Shown here: positions 1 through 6,116 of the stretch, piece by piece | Position numbering within the stretch: position 1 is the stretch's first letter | How the letters are laid out: each line of letters starts with the position of its first letter | Source of the DNA: Gaiellasilicea sp045403015 | Lineage (GTDB): Bacteria > Actinomycetota > Thermoleophilia > Gaiellales > Gaiellaceae | Assembly (NCBI GenBank): GCA_045403015.1 | Contig: JAXIPI010000084.1 | Span: 1-6,219 of the forward strand | Length of the DNA stretch: 6,219 nucleotides | Reading direction: 5' to 3' | The notes under the pieces: generated by a model | Databases searched by the model: none | The model's input: the letters and a program-made list of their open reading frames with translations, nothing else | What the model was told of the DNA's origin: nothing | Program-made: the position numbers and the translations under genes

Positions 1-132
1 CTCCAGCCCGTGAGCGGCCAGGAGTCACACATGATTGCCCGCGCCGCCGGGGCGGACGCCCTCGTGCTGGTGCTGGCCGGGGAGGGCGAGCTCCCAGCCG
101 GAGCGCTCGCCCGCTACCTGCCGCTGAGCTAG
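1..132 (+). CDS. moeA: Molybdopterin molybdenumtransferase, C-terminal fragment
   Basis: This is the last 43 codons of a gene that begins before the window, read in frame 1 and ending at TAG 130-132. MoeA inserts molybdate into adenylylated molybdopterin in the last cytoplasmic step of molybdenum cofactor synthesis. The fragment contains SGQESHM (residues 5-11 of the fragment), followed by an ARAAGADALVLV strand and an L-PAGALARYLPL ending. This matches the C-terminal beta-barrel domain of MoeA, where a G-Q-x-S-H/G motif is followed by A-x-x-L-V-V-L-P and a closing A-G-x-x-V-x-V-x-L-L strand. The catalytic domains lie outside the window. The stop overlaps the stop of the convergent downstream gene by 4 bp, so there is no room for a terminator between them. 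The family call rests on a short but characteristic stretch. Confidence 0.72.
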   Translation, partial: LQPVSGQESHMIARAAGADALVLVLAGEGELPAGALARYLPLS

Positions 133-1994
133 CCCGGACCCTCCAACGCCTCGGCTTCTCTCTCGCCCACGCGCCGTGTTGTCTTGCGAGAAAACAGCGC
201 GCCGAACGGCGCGAACGGCCCGCCGGCGTGAGCGTCGGAGTAGGGGCCGTACCTGCCTGCGGTGAGAGCCGTCAACTGCGCGCCGATTGCGAGCCAAACG
301 AGACCGAGCAGCACAGCGATCCAGGGGACGTATCCGACTGCGACCAGTGTGAGCAGGTACCACGGTGTCTCCAAGCCGAGACCGAACCGGGTCGAGAAGG
401 ACAGGATGAGGATGAGCGGTCCTGTGAAGCCCAGCGCGAGGAGGGTGAAACGCACGATCGGGTGGGCGGCGTGCGTCTGCGGCAGCCAGAGCCAGGCATA
501 GAGCGACGGCAGCAGATAGATGAACGAGAACGGGTTCGTGGCGACGACCACCAGCGCGGTGAGGCCGAGCGCGAGCAGCGCGACGGTGTGACCGGCGATC
601 GTCTCCTCGATTCGCGCCGGCCGGCGTGGGATCAGTCGCTCACGCGCGACGAGCCAACCAGCGAGGAGCAGCAGCCCGAGCACCCCGAGAACCACCGGTG
701 AGGGCACGTAGAGGCCGCGGTCGACCGGGAGCGGTCGCGGCTCGCCGTCCGGGAGGGCGCCGAGCTTGGCGGCGACGAAGAACAGCATGCCGGCGTAGCC
801 CCAGAAGAGAAGACGGCGACGCAAGCTGCGCACGGCGGGACCGAGACGAACGCGCCGCCGCCTGCAACGGGCGAATAGATCGATCGTTCCGATCGCGAAC
901 GGCAAGAGCGCCGTCAAGAGCACGAGCTCGATCGTCCAGCCTCGTACGAATCGCGCTCCGAGGTACACGTAGCTCGTCGTCCCCTGGGCAAGCTCGAGGC
1001 CAGCGTCGAGCGAGCCGACGAGGTTCTGGGTCGCACGGCCGAGCTCGCCGAGACGCGCGGCGTTGAGCGGGTCGTCCTCGAAGGCTTGCGACGGAACGTC
1101 CGGGACCGTGGTGAGTGTCACGGCCGGGATGCCGCGGGCGACAAAAGGCCCTTGCTCTCCGAAGGTGAACGGGAAGCCGAGGTCGAGCAGCTGGCGGATG
1201 CCGGACGGACGCTCAGGCTCGCGACCGGACTGCTCGAGCACGCGAACCGCCGCGGTGCGGACGAGCGCAGCCGCCGGTGAACGGGCCGTGTCTCCGGCGA
1301 TGAGCAGCCGCGGTGGGCCGGTGCCCGCGATCGCGTCGAGGCTGACCATGGCCAGGGCCTCGCCGCGGTACGGCGAGTTCTCCGCGAACCGGGCCGCACC
1401 GAGGGCGCCGAATGCGCCGCCGTCCGTCGACACGAAGACGAGCGTGTGGGACGGACGCGCTTGCAGCGTCGAGCCGGCCACGGGCGCATAGGCACGCGCG
1501 AGCTCGATCAGCGCGGCGGTGCCCGAGGCGTTGTCGTTGGCACCGCGGCCCTCGCCGTTGTTGTCGCGGTGCGCGGTGATCACGATCGCGCGCGGCGAGT
1601 CGCCTCGTGCGACCGCGACGATGTTCTGGAGCTCGACGCGGCCGCGGCCCGGGATGCTGGCCCGGAAGCGGTCCGTCTGCGGGTCGAAACCGTAGAGGGC
1701 CAGCTGCTCCGAGACCCACTCGGCGGCTCCGAGGCTGCCGGCAGACCCCGGCGCTCGATCCGGGTAGTTCCGAGCGAGCTCCCGTGTGAGCTGTTCGGCA
1801 GTCGTCCCATCGAACGCCGGCGGGAGCGTCGGCGCGGGCAGCGGCTGGGGGCGACCGACGGTGAAGGCTGCGAGTAGCAGCGGCAAGGCCACGAACAGCC
1901 ACGTCCCGCGCACCAGGCGGGCGTTGATGGGCCGCTCAACCGAGCCGCGGCGTGGGCGCGCGTGCGGCGCGCGCGCTCGTCTGGGCGGCGCCAT
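129..1994 (-). CDS. M28-family peptidase-like polytopic membrane protein with degenerate active site
   Basis: The product is 621 residues. A basic N-terminus (1-30) and one hydrophobic anchor (31-46) precede a probably extracytoplasmic M28 fold (about 65-335). After it come about seven membrane segments (near 353-371, 396-412, 430-449, 469-485, 488-505, 513-533, 545-572) and a charged cytoplasmic tail. M28 enzymes are di-zinc aminopeptidases or carboxypeptidases. Retained here are H142 (AHRD), the bridging D154 (GANDNASG) and D220 (SLDAIAG). The usual Glu-Glu pair is replaced by G193-A194 in DGGAFGALGA. No His follows D220 within the domain, so the last ligand is also missing. It may be a pseudo-enzyme or a single-metal variant. 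I chose ATG 1994-1992 because a start at 2060 would cross the divergent promoter region and the regulator's start codon; a TACACT hexamer sits 10 nt upstream. Substrate unknown. Confidence 0.85.
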   Translation of the reverse strand: MAPPRRARAPHARPRRGSVERPINARLVRGTWLFVALPLLLAAFTVGRPQPLPAPTLPPAFDGTTAEQLTRELARNYPDRAPGSAGSLGAAEWVSEQLALYGFDPQTDRFRASIPGRGRVELQNIVAVARGDSPRAIVITAHRDNNGEGRGANDNASGTAALIELARAYAPVAGSTLQARPSHTLVFVSTDGGAFGALGAARFAENSPYRGEALAMVSLDAIAGTGPPRLLIAGDTARSPAAALVRTAAVRVLEQSGREPERPSGIRQLLDLGFPFTFGEQGPFVARGIPAVTLTTVPDVPSQAFEDDPLNAARLGELGRATQNLVGSLDAGLELAQGTTSYVYLGARFVRGWTIELVLLTALLPFAIGTIDLFARCRRRRVRLGPAVRSLRRRLLFWGYAGMLFFVAAKLGALPDGEPRPLPVDRGLYVPSPVVLGVLGLLLLAGWLVARERLIPRRPARIEETIAGHTVALLALGLTALVVVATNPFSFIYLLPSLYAWLWLPQTHAAHPIVRFTLLALGFTGPLILILSFSTRFGLGLETPWYLLTLVAVGYVPWIAVLLGLVWLAIGAQLTALTAGRYGPYSDAHAGGPFAPFGALFSRKTTRRVGEREAEALEGPG

Positions 1995-2004
1995 GAGACG
2001 AATC

Positions 2005-2033
2005 AGTGTAGGGAACGTGACGGTCGCCTCTAA
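2005..2033 (-). promoter_or_regulatory. Candidate promoter of the M28-like gene
   Basis: On the minus strand a TACACT hexamer (2010-2005) fits the TAnnnT -10 pattern and is preceded, with a 17-nt spacer, by a weak -35 TTAGAG (2033-2028). The expected transcription start is within a few bases of ATG 1994, giving a 5' leader of about 3-4 nt, effectively leaderless. Its -35 overlaps the -10 hexamer of the divergent regulator promoter, so the two may compete for polymerase. Sequence match only. Confidence 0.45.
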
Positions 2034-2036
2034 CCT
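2031..2036 (+). promoter_or_regulatory. Candidate -10 element of the two-component genes
   Basis: TAACCT lies 7 nt before ATG 2044, which places the expected transcription start on the A of the start codon (leaderless arrangement). No convincing -35 is seen. The only Shine-Dalgarno-like bases (AGGG, 2037-2040) are 3 nt from the ATG, too close to be convincing. A possible half-site pair for an OmpR-type regulator, GTGTAG (2006-2011) and GTGACG (2017-2022), repeats with an 11-bp period upstream. Confidence 0.42.
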
Positions 2037-2043
2037 AGGGTCT

Positions 2044-2745
2044 ATGGCGGAGTCCCCCACGATCCTGCTCGTCGATGACGAGGAGTCCGTTCAGAAGCTC
2101 CTGACGTACCCGCTCGAGCGCGATGGCTTCCGGGTCGTCCACGCCTGGGACGGCGAAGACGCGCTCACGAAGTTCTCGGAGGAAGACTTCGACCTCGTCG
2201 TGCTCGATCTGATGCTGCCGAAGCTCGACGGGCTCGAAGTGTGCAAACGGCTGCGCTCCGAGAGCACCGTTCCGATCATCATGCTGACCGCGCGCGACGA
2301 CGAGCTGGACAAGGTGCTCGGCCTCGAGCTCGGCGCGGACGACTACATCACCAAGCCATTCTCGATCCGCGAGTTTCGTAGTCGTGTGCGCGCCCTGCTG
2401 CGCCGCGCCTCCGCGCCTCGTCCCGGCGAGCGCGAGGACGAGGAGGTGATCGAGGCCGGCGAGGTACGGATCGACGTTCCCCGCCGCACCGTCGAGGTGC
2501 GCGGCGAGGAGGTGCAGCTCACGTTCGTCGAGTTCGAGCTGCTGCGGACGCTCGCCTCGGCACCGGGCCGCGTGTTTTCGCGGCGGCAGCTGCTCGAGCG
2601 CCTCAGGGGCGGCGCCGACTACCGCGAGCCACGAACGATCGACGTGCACGTCCGCCATTTGCGCGAGAAGATCGAACAGAACCCGCACGAGCCGGAGCTG
2701 ATCCTGACCGTGCGCGGTGTCGGCTACCGCTTCCGCGAGCAGTAG
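2044..2745 (+). CDS. OmpR/PhoB-family response regulator
   Basis: The product is 233 residues, normal length for the family. The receiver domain (about 5-120) has the acidic pair D11-D12, the phosphoacceptor D55 (VLDLMLP), the switch residues T82 and Y101, and K104 (ITKPF). The C-terminal winged helix (about 135-232) carries LTFVEFELLRTLASAPGRV, the recognition-helix region RTIDVHVRHLREKIE, and the closing wing TVRGVGYRF. It should be a cytoplasmic transcription factor phosphorylated by the kinase encoded 6 nt downstream. The start at ATG 2044 places ILLVDDE at residues 7-13, as usual. An in-frame ATG at 1993 would add 17 unrelated residues and overlap the divergent start codon, so I rejected it. 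The order regulator, kinase, HtrA protease resembles MprA of mycobacteria, but RegX3 or PhoP-type regulators are equally compatible by sequence, so no gene symbol is given. Confidence 0.95.
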   Translation: MAESPTILLVDDEESVQKLLTYPLERDGFRVVHAWDGEDALTKFSEEDFDLVVLDLMLPKLDGLEVCKRLRSESTVPIIMLTARDDELDKVLGLELGADDYITKPFSIREFRSRVRALLRRASAPRPGEREDEEVIEAGEVRIDVPRRTVEVRGEEVQLTFVEFELLRTLASAPGRVFSRRQLLERLRGGADYREPRTIDVHVRHLREKIEQNPHEPELILTVRGVGYRFREQ

Positions 2746-2751
2746 GCGCGG

Positions 2752-4167
2752 ATGCAGCGCCCGGTGATCAAGGGGATCCGGCTTCGGCTCTCGCTCGCGC
2801 TCGTTCTCGTCGTGGCCGGCGTGCTCGCGGTCGTCTACTTGATCGTGGTGCCGTCGCTCGAGACCGAGCTCGTGAACGCAAAGCTCGACCAGCTCGAGGA
2901 GGACGCCAGGAAGATCGCCCTGACCTACCAGACGAACCGCAGCGAGGACCAGGAGTTCGCCGCGCAGGCGTCGGCGCTCTTCTCGGCTCGTGTCGTCATC
3001 TACACGAAGCTCGAGCGCATCGTCCTGATCCATGGAGACTCGAGCACGACGGACTCCCGCGACGTCGAGCGCGACCCGATCGCGATCCGTGCTGCCGCGA
3101 CTGGGAAGCTACAGAGGGGAACTGTCGCGCGTGACGGGCGGCTGTTTGCAGAGGTGGCGCTACCGGCCGGACTGGGCTCGGTGGTGCTGCTCAGCGACTC
3201 GCTCGCAGATCCGCTCTCGAGTCTCCACCTGATCAAACGGCGCCTCTTCATCGCGGGCGTGATCGGACTGCTGTTCGCGATCGTGGCCGGGTACGCCCTG
3301 GCGACGATGCATGCGCGCCGGATCAGGCGGCTCGAGCGCGCAGCGGAGCGGATCGCGGGCGGCGCGTTTGACGAGCCGGTCGTGGACACGGGTCAGGACG
3401 AGCTGGGTGAGCTCGCGGCGGCGTTCGAGCGAATGCGCATCCGGCTTGAGAAGCTCGATCGCGCCCGCCGCGAGTTCATCGCCAACGCCTCCCACGAGCT
3501 GCGCACGCCCCTCTTCTCGCTCGCCGGCTTCCTGGAGTTGATGGCCGACGAGGATCTCGACGAGGCGACGCGGCAGGAGTTCCTCGAGACGATGCGGGAA
3601 CAGGTCGATCGGCTGGCCAAACTCGCCACCGACCTGCTCGATCTCTCTCGTCTCGACGCCGGCCGGATGCGCGTCGAGCACGAGCCCGTCGACCTCGGCT
3701 CGGTCGCGCAGCTCGTGGCGGAGGAGTTCGGCGCCGTCGCCGAGCAGAAGGACCACGCGCTCGAAGTCGTCGTCGACGGCCGTCCGATTGCGCGTGCCGA
3801 TGAGCTGCGCATGCTCCAGGTGTGCCGGGCGCTCATCGACAACGCGCTCGTGCACACGCCGCCCGGATCGAAGGTGACGCTGCGGGCATACGCCGACCGC
3901 GAGCACGCGTACCTCGAGGTCGAGGACGATGGGCCGGGTGTCCCGTCTGAGCATGCGCCCCACGTCTTCGATCGCTTCTACCGCGCGGAGGGCGGTGTTG
4001 CCTCGGGCAGCGGGCTCGGGCTCGCAATCGCCCGCGAGCTGGTGACGTTCATGGACGGCGAGGTCGAGCTGGAATCGGAGCCAGGCCGGACGATCGTGCG
4101 GGTCGTGCTGGGTGCTGCGCCGACGTCGGTGGCATCCCCTCCGGTGGGTGAACGCGTTTCCACGTGA
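2752..4167 (+). CDS. Two-component sensor histidine kinase (HAMP, HisKA, HATPase)
   Basis: The product is 471 residues. TM1 (about 13-33), a periplasmic or extracellular sensor region of about 130 residues (34-163) with no family I recognise, and TM2 (about 165-184) lead into a HAMP domain (about 185-237). The dimerisation domain carries the phospho-acceptor H248 in FIANASHELRTPL. The ATPase domain shows the N box with N364 (ALIDNALVHTP; the first Asn of the usual N-L-L-x-N-A is A360), the G1 box DDGPGVP (392-398), F406 (FDRFY) and the G2 box GSGLGLAIA (419-427). It should autophosphorylate in response to an envelope signal and pass phosphate to D55 of the upstream regulator. The ATG lies 6 nt after the regulator's stop with only an AGG 5 nt upstream, so translation is probably coupled. 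The C-terminal 18 residues after the ATPase fold are low-complexity. Confidence 0.95.
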   Translation: MQRPVIKGIRLRLSLALVLVVAGVLAVVYLIVVPSLETELVNAKLDQLEEDARKIALTYQTNRSEDQEFAAQASALFSARVVIYTKLERIVLIHGDSSTTDSRDVERDPIAIRAAATGKLQRGTVARDGRLFAEVALPAGLGSVVLLSDSLADPLSSLHLIKRRLFIAGVIGLLFAIVAGYALATMHARRIRRLERAAERIAGGAFDEPVVDTGQDELGELAAAFERMRIRLEKLDRARREFIANASHELRTPLFSLAGFLELMADEDLDEATRQEFLETMREQVDRLAKLATDLLDLSRLDAGRMRVEHEPVDLGSVAQLVAEEFGAVAEQKDHALEVVVDGRPIARADELRMLQVCRALIDNALVHTPPGSKVTLRAYADREHAYLEVEDDGPGVPSEHAPHVFDRFYRAEGGVASGSGLGLAIARELVTFMDGEVELESEPGRTIVRVVLGAAPTSVASPPVGERVST

Positions 4168-4186
4168 AAACGAGCGTCGCTACCCT
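4157..4186 (+). promoter_or_regulatory. Candidate internal promoter of the HtrA gene
   Basis: TTTCCA (4157-4162; 4 of 6 to TTGACA) and TACCCT (4181-4186) are separated by 18 nt. TACCCT ends 6 nt before ATG 4193, so transcription would begin at or next to the start codon. The -35 lies in the last codons of the kinase gene. The protease may therefore be expressed both from the operon and on its own. Sequence match only. Confidence 0.42.
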
Positions 4187-4192
4187 GTGGCG

Positions 4193-5401
4193 ATGCGATC
4201 CGCTGCCCTTGCCGTCGTCGCGCTGGTGGCAGCAGCGCTGGGCGCAATCGCCGTCCTGCTCTTCGGCTCGCTGACCGGCTGGATCGGTGACGAGGAACCG
4301 GCGCGGACCGTCGTCGTCGAGACGACGCCAACCGAGACGGGTGCGATCCAGACGTCGTCGCCGCTGCTCGGAAGCGGCTTCAATCCGGCGAGGATCTACG
4401 CCGGTCGTTCGGGCGGCGTCGTCACCATCTACTCGTTCTTCAGCAGCGGCCAGCGCTCGCAGGGCTCCGGCTTCGTCGTCTCGGACGAGGGTCACGTGCT
4501 CACGAACTCGCACGTCGTCACCGACGCCGGCGAGAACGCGACCACCGGGGACGGCTCCGCGGTCCACGGAGCGTCTCGTGTCTACGTCGTCTTCGCCGAC
4601 GGCGACCGCATTCCCGGCGAGATCGTCGGCTGGGACCTGTTCAACGACATCGGCGTCGTCAAGGTCGATCCGCGCGATCACGCCGTGGCACCGGTTCCCC
4701 TCGGCGACTCGAGCCGTGTCGTCGTCGGCGAGCCGGTCGCCGCGATCGGGAGCCCGTTCGGACAGGAGAGCTCGCTCTCGGTCGGGGTCGTCTCGGCGAC
4801 GGAGCGCTCGATCCAGTCCCTGACCTCGGACTACGACGTCTCGGGCGCGATCCAGGTCGATGCGCCGATCAACCACGGCAACTCGGGCGGCCCGTTGCTC
4901 GATGCGCGGGGCCGCGCGATCGGGATCAACGCCCAGATTCGCTCCGACTCCGGCAACGCCGAGGGCGTCGGATTCGCGATTCCCATCAACTCCGCGCGCC
5001 GCTCGATGGAGCAGTTGATCAGCACCGGCAAGGTGACGTACGCCTACGTCGGCGTTACGACCCAGGATGTGACGCCGGCCGTCGCCCGCCGCTTCGACCT
5101 CGGCGCCCAGAGAGGCGCGCTGATTCAGTCGGTGGTCGACGGCGCGCCCGCGGATGCTGCGGGTCTGCGCGGCGGGAGCGACCTCGAGCCCTTCAACGGC
5201 ATCTCGATCAATCTCGGCGGCGACCTGATCGTCTCCTTCGCCGGCCAGCGGGTCGAGCGCGCCGCCGACATTGCAGCAATCGTCACGAATCGGCTTCGGC
5301 CCGGACAAACCGTCTCCGTCACTGTTGTCCGCGGTGGCACCGGCAAGCGCGAAACGGTCCGACTCCGGCTGATCGAGCGGCCGTTGAACCCGAAGAGCTA
5401 G
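4193..5401 (+). CDS. htrA: HtrA/DegP-like membrane-anchored serine protease with one PDZ domain
   Basis: The product is 402 residues. An N-terminal hydrophobic segment (about 3-25) acts as anchor or signal peptide, followed by a Thr/Pro-rich linker (about 33-65). The trypsin-like domain (about 66-275) has the full triad: H107 (LTNSHVV), D152 (FNDIGVVKV) and S231 (HGNSGGPL). A single PDZ domain (about 284-394) begins at YVGVTTQDV and includes GGDLIVSFAGQRV. HtrA proteases degrade or refold damaged envelope proteins. Its place right after a two-component pair resembles mycobacterial PepD beside MprAB and suggests it is a target or feedback partner of that system. I chose ATG 4193 because a start at 4112 lies inside the kinase gene and adds an unlikely Arg/Trp-rich leader, while 4193 is preceded by a TACCCT hexamer. 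There is no Shine-Dalgarno sequence. DegQ, DegS or PepD naming cannot be settled here. Confidence 0.94.
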   Translation: MRSAALAVVALVAAALGAIAVLLFGSLTGWIGDEEPARTVVVETTPTETGAIQTSSPLLGSGFNPARIYAGRSGGVVTIYSFFSSGQRSQGSGFVVSDEGHVLTNSHVVTDAGENATTGDGSAVHGASRVYVVFADGDRIPGEIVGWDLFNDIGVVKVDPRDHAVAPVPLGDSSRVVVGEPVAAIGSPFGQESSLSVGVVSATERSIQSLTSDYDVSGAIQVDAPINHGNSGGPLLDARGRAIGINAQIRSDSGNAEGVGFAIPINSARRSMEQLISTGKVTYAYVGVTTQDVTPAVARRFDLGAQRGALIQSVVDGAPADAAGLRGGSDLEPFNGISINLGGDLIVSFAGQRVERAADIAAIVTNRLRPGQTVSVTVVRGGTGKRETVRLRLIERPLNPKS

Positions 5402-5411
5402 ACAACTGCGC

Positions 5412-5436
5412 GTTTAGAGGCTGGCGACCGGGGTAT
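5412..5436 (+). promoter_or_regulatory. Candidate general-stress (SigB/SigF-type) promoter upstream of the anti-sigma kinase
   Basis: GTTTAG (5412-5417), a 13-nt spacer and GGGTAT (5431-5436) match the known SigB consensus of Bacillus (GTTTAA, 12-14 nt, GGGTAT) at 11 of 12 positions. They also match the GTTT-N15-GGGTA form reported for actinobacterial SigF. It lies in the 88-bp spacer between htrA and the kinase; the expected start is near 5443, giving a leader of about 47 nt. A SigB-type promoter before an RsbW-like gene is the classical autoregulated arrangement. Confidence 0.6.
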
Positions 5437-5453
5437 GTGCCCCTGTGCAGAAG

Positions 5454-5483
5454 TTGCGAGAGTTTGTGAGTTTTCGGTAGAAC
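5454..5483 (+). promoter_or_regulatory. Candidate second, housekeeping-type promoter of the anti-sigma kinase
   Basis: TTGCGA (5454-5459; 4 of 6 to TTGACA) and TAGAAC (5478-5483; 4 of 6 to TATAAT) are spaced by 18 nt. The -10 ends 6 nt before GTG 5490, the same geometry as before htrA. It could give basal leaderless expression while the upstream GGGTAT promoter responds to stress. Weak match, sequence only. Confidence 0.33.
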
Positions 5484-5489
5484 GCGGGA

Positions 5490-5942
5490 GTGGGGAGCGT
5501 GAGCGACAACAGCGTCGCGGCAGCTGACGGCGCCAATGGCGGCAGGGTGGTCCGCCTGACGATTCCGGCCAAGCCGGAGTACATCACGCTGTCCCGCCTT
5601 GCCCTCTCGGGGCTCTCGCGTGTCCGCACGTTTCCCGAAGACACGCTCGCCGATCTCAAGCTCGCCCTCACCGAGGCCTGCTCGAACTCGGTTCGGCACG
5701 CATATGCCGACAACGATGGTCACGTCGACATCAGCTTCGAGCTGCTCGACGACAGGCTGATCGTGGAGGTGGCGGACGACGGCTCCGGCTTCGAGCCGGG
5801 TGACGCGGACCAGGACGACGATGACGAGCTCTCGGAAGGTGGTCTCGGGATCGCGATCATTCGTTCGATCGCCGACGAAGTCGAGATCGGCGGCGGCCCC
5901 GGTGGCCGCGGTTCACGCCTCCGGTTCGTCAAGCTGCTCTAG
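5490..5942 (+). CDS. RsbW/SpoIIAB-like anti-sigma factor serine kinase (HATPase_c_2)
   Basis: The product is 150 residues, typical for this compact GHKL kinase family. The N box is LALTEACSNSVRHAYAD (58-74), with E62 and N66 at the positions used for catalysis and Mg-ATP binding in RsbW and SpoIIAB. The G1 box is VADDGSGFEP (94-103) and the G2 region is GGLGIAIIRSIADEVEI (117-133). An acidic run (DADQDDDDELSE, 105-116) fills the ATP-lid region. Such proteins bind and silence a sigma factor and phosphorylate an anti-anti-sigma factor; neither partner is in the window. GTG 5490 has a TAGAAC hexamer 6 nt upstream. GTG 5499, three codons later, is preceded by GGGAG at 8 nt and is a real alternative. 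The GGGTAT-type promoter upstream supports a general-stress role. Other actinobacterial proteins of this fold serve different partners, so no symbol is given. Confidence 0.87.
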   Translation: MGSVSDNSVAAADGANGGRVVRLTIPAKPEYITLSRLALSGLSRVRTFPEDTLADLKLALTEACSNSVRHAYADNDGHVDISFELLDDRLIVEVADDGSGFEPGDADQDDDDELSEGGLGIAIIRSIADEVEIGGGPGGRGSRLRFVKLL

Positions 5943-6107
5943 AGGCTTGATGTGAAACCTGAGCGGGTCTGTGGGGCCGCCCCAGACACGGCGCCAGGCC
6001 GTCTCGTCGTCCTCACGCAGGCAGCCAGCCTGCGCTTCGGACGCCGAGCCGCCCTGGCTTGGTCTGGAACAGCCCCACAGCGCGCCAATTCCACATCAAG
6101 CCTCTAG
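5939..6107. mobile_element. MITE-like palindromic element with 16-bp perfect inverted ends (CTAG target duplication)
   Basis: CTAGAGGCTTGATGTG (5939-5954) recurs as a perfect inverted copy at 6092-6107. Pairing continues inward: 5969-5977 with 6072-6080 (9 bp), 5982-5987 with 6062-6067, 5993-5998 with 6053-6058, 6003-6006 with 6045-6048, 6008-6012 with 6039-6043, and an apical 7-bp stem 6016-6022 with 6028-6034 around a 5-nt loop. CTAG is itself a palindrome, so the natural parse is a 161-bp element (5943-6103) with 12-bp terminal repeats AGGCTTGATGTG and a duplicated CTAG target at 5939-5942 and 6104-6107. CTAG fits the YTAR target known for part of the IS5 family, but I do not recognise the ends. 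No coding potential is seen. The alternative is a native structured RNA or attenuator between the two genes; no T-tract follows, so a simple terminator is unlikely. Confidence 0.6.
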
Positions 6108-6110
6108 GCT
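6105..6110 (+). promoter_or_regulatory. Candidate -10 element of otsA
   Basis: TAGGCT ends 6 nt before GTG 6117, again the spacing of a leaderless start, with no Shine-Dalgarno sequence and no clear -35. Its TAG comes from the right-hand CTAG of the palindromic element and GCT from flanking sequence. If the CTAG is a target duplication, the same hexamer existed before insertion. Confidence 0.3.
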
Positions 6111-6116
6111 CCTGCC

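Noticed and set aside
1993..2044. Upstream in-frame ATG (1993) as the regulator's start
   Set aside because: It would add 17 residues before a receiver domain that already starts normally at 2044, and it overlaps the start codon of the divergent gene.
2035..3033. Long minus-strand open frame (332 codons) opposite the regulator and kinase
   Set aside because: Antisense shadow of two certain genes in GC-rich DNA; the translation is His/Asp/Leu/Arg-rich with no domain, and no promoter or start signal supports it.
4049..5308. Long minus-strand open frame (419 codons) opposite htrA
   Set aside because: It mirrors the htrA codons, has an Arg/Asp-rich composition without motifs, and the plus-strand gene has an intact catalytic triad and PDZ domain.
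5430..5443. GGGG-TATGTG-CCCC small hairpin after htrA as a terminator
   Set aside because: The stem is only 4 bp with no T-tract, and it overlaps the GGGTAT promoter motif, which explains the G run better.
5973..5983. GGGGC-C-GCCCC mini-palindrome as an operator
   Set aside because: It lies inside the larger palindrome, and G/C runs of this length are common at this base composition.
5939..6107. Integron attC site or CRISPR-like repeat
   Set aside because: There are no GTTRRRY/RYYYAAC core sites, no integrase, and no repeated unit with spacers; it is a single inverted repeat.
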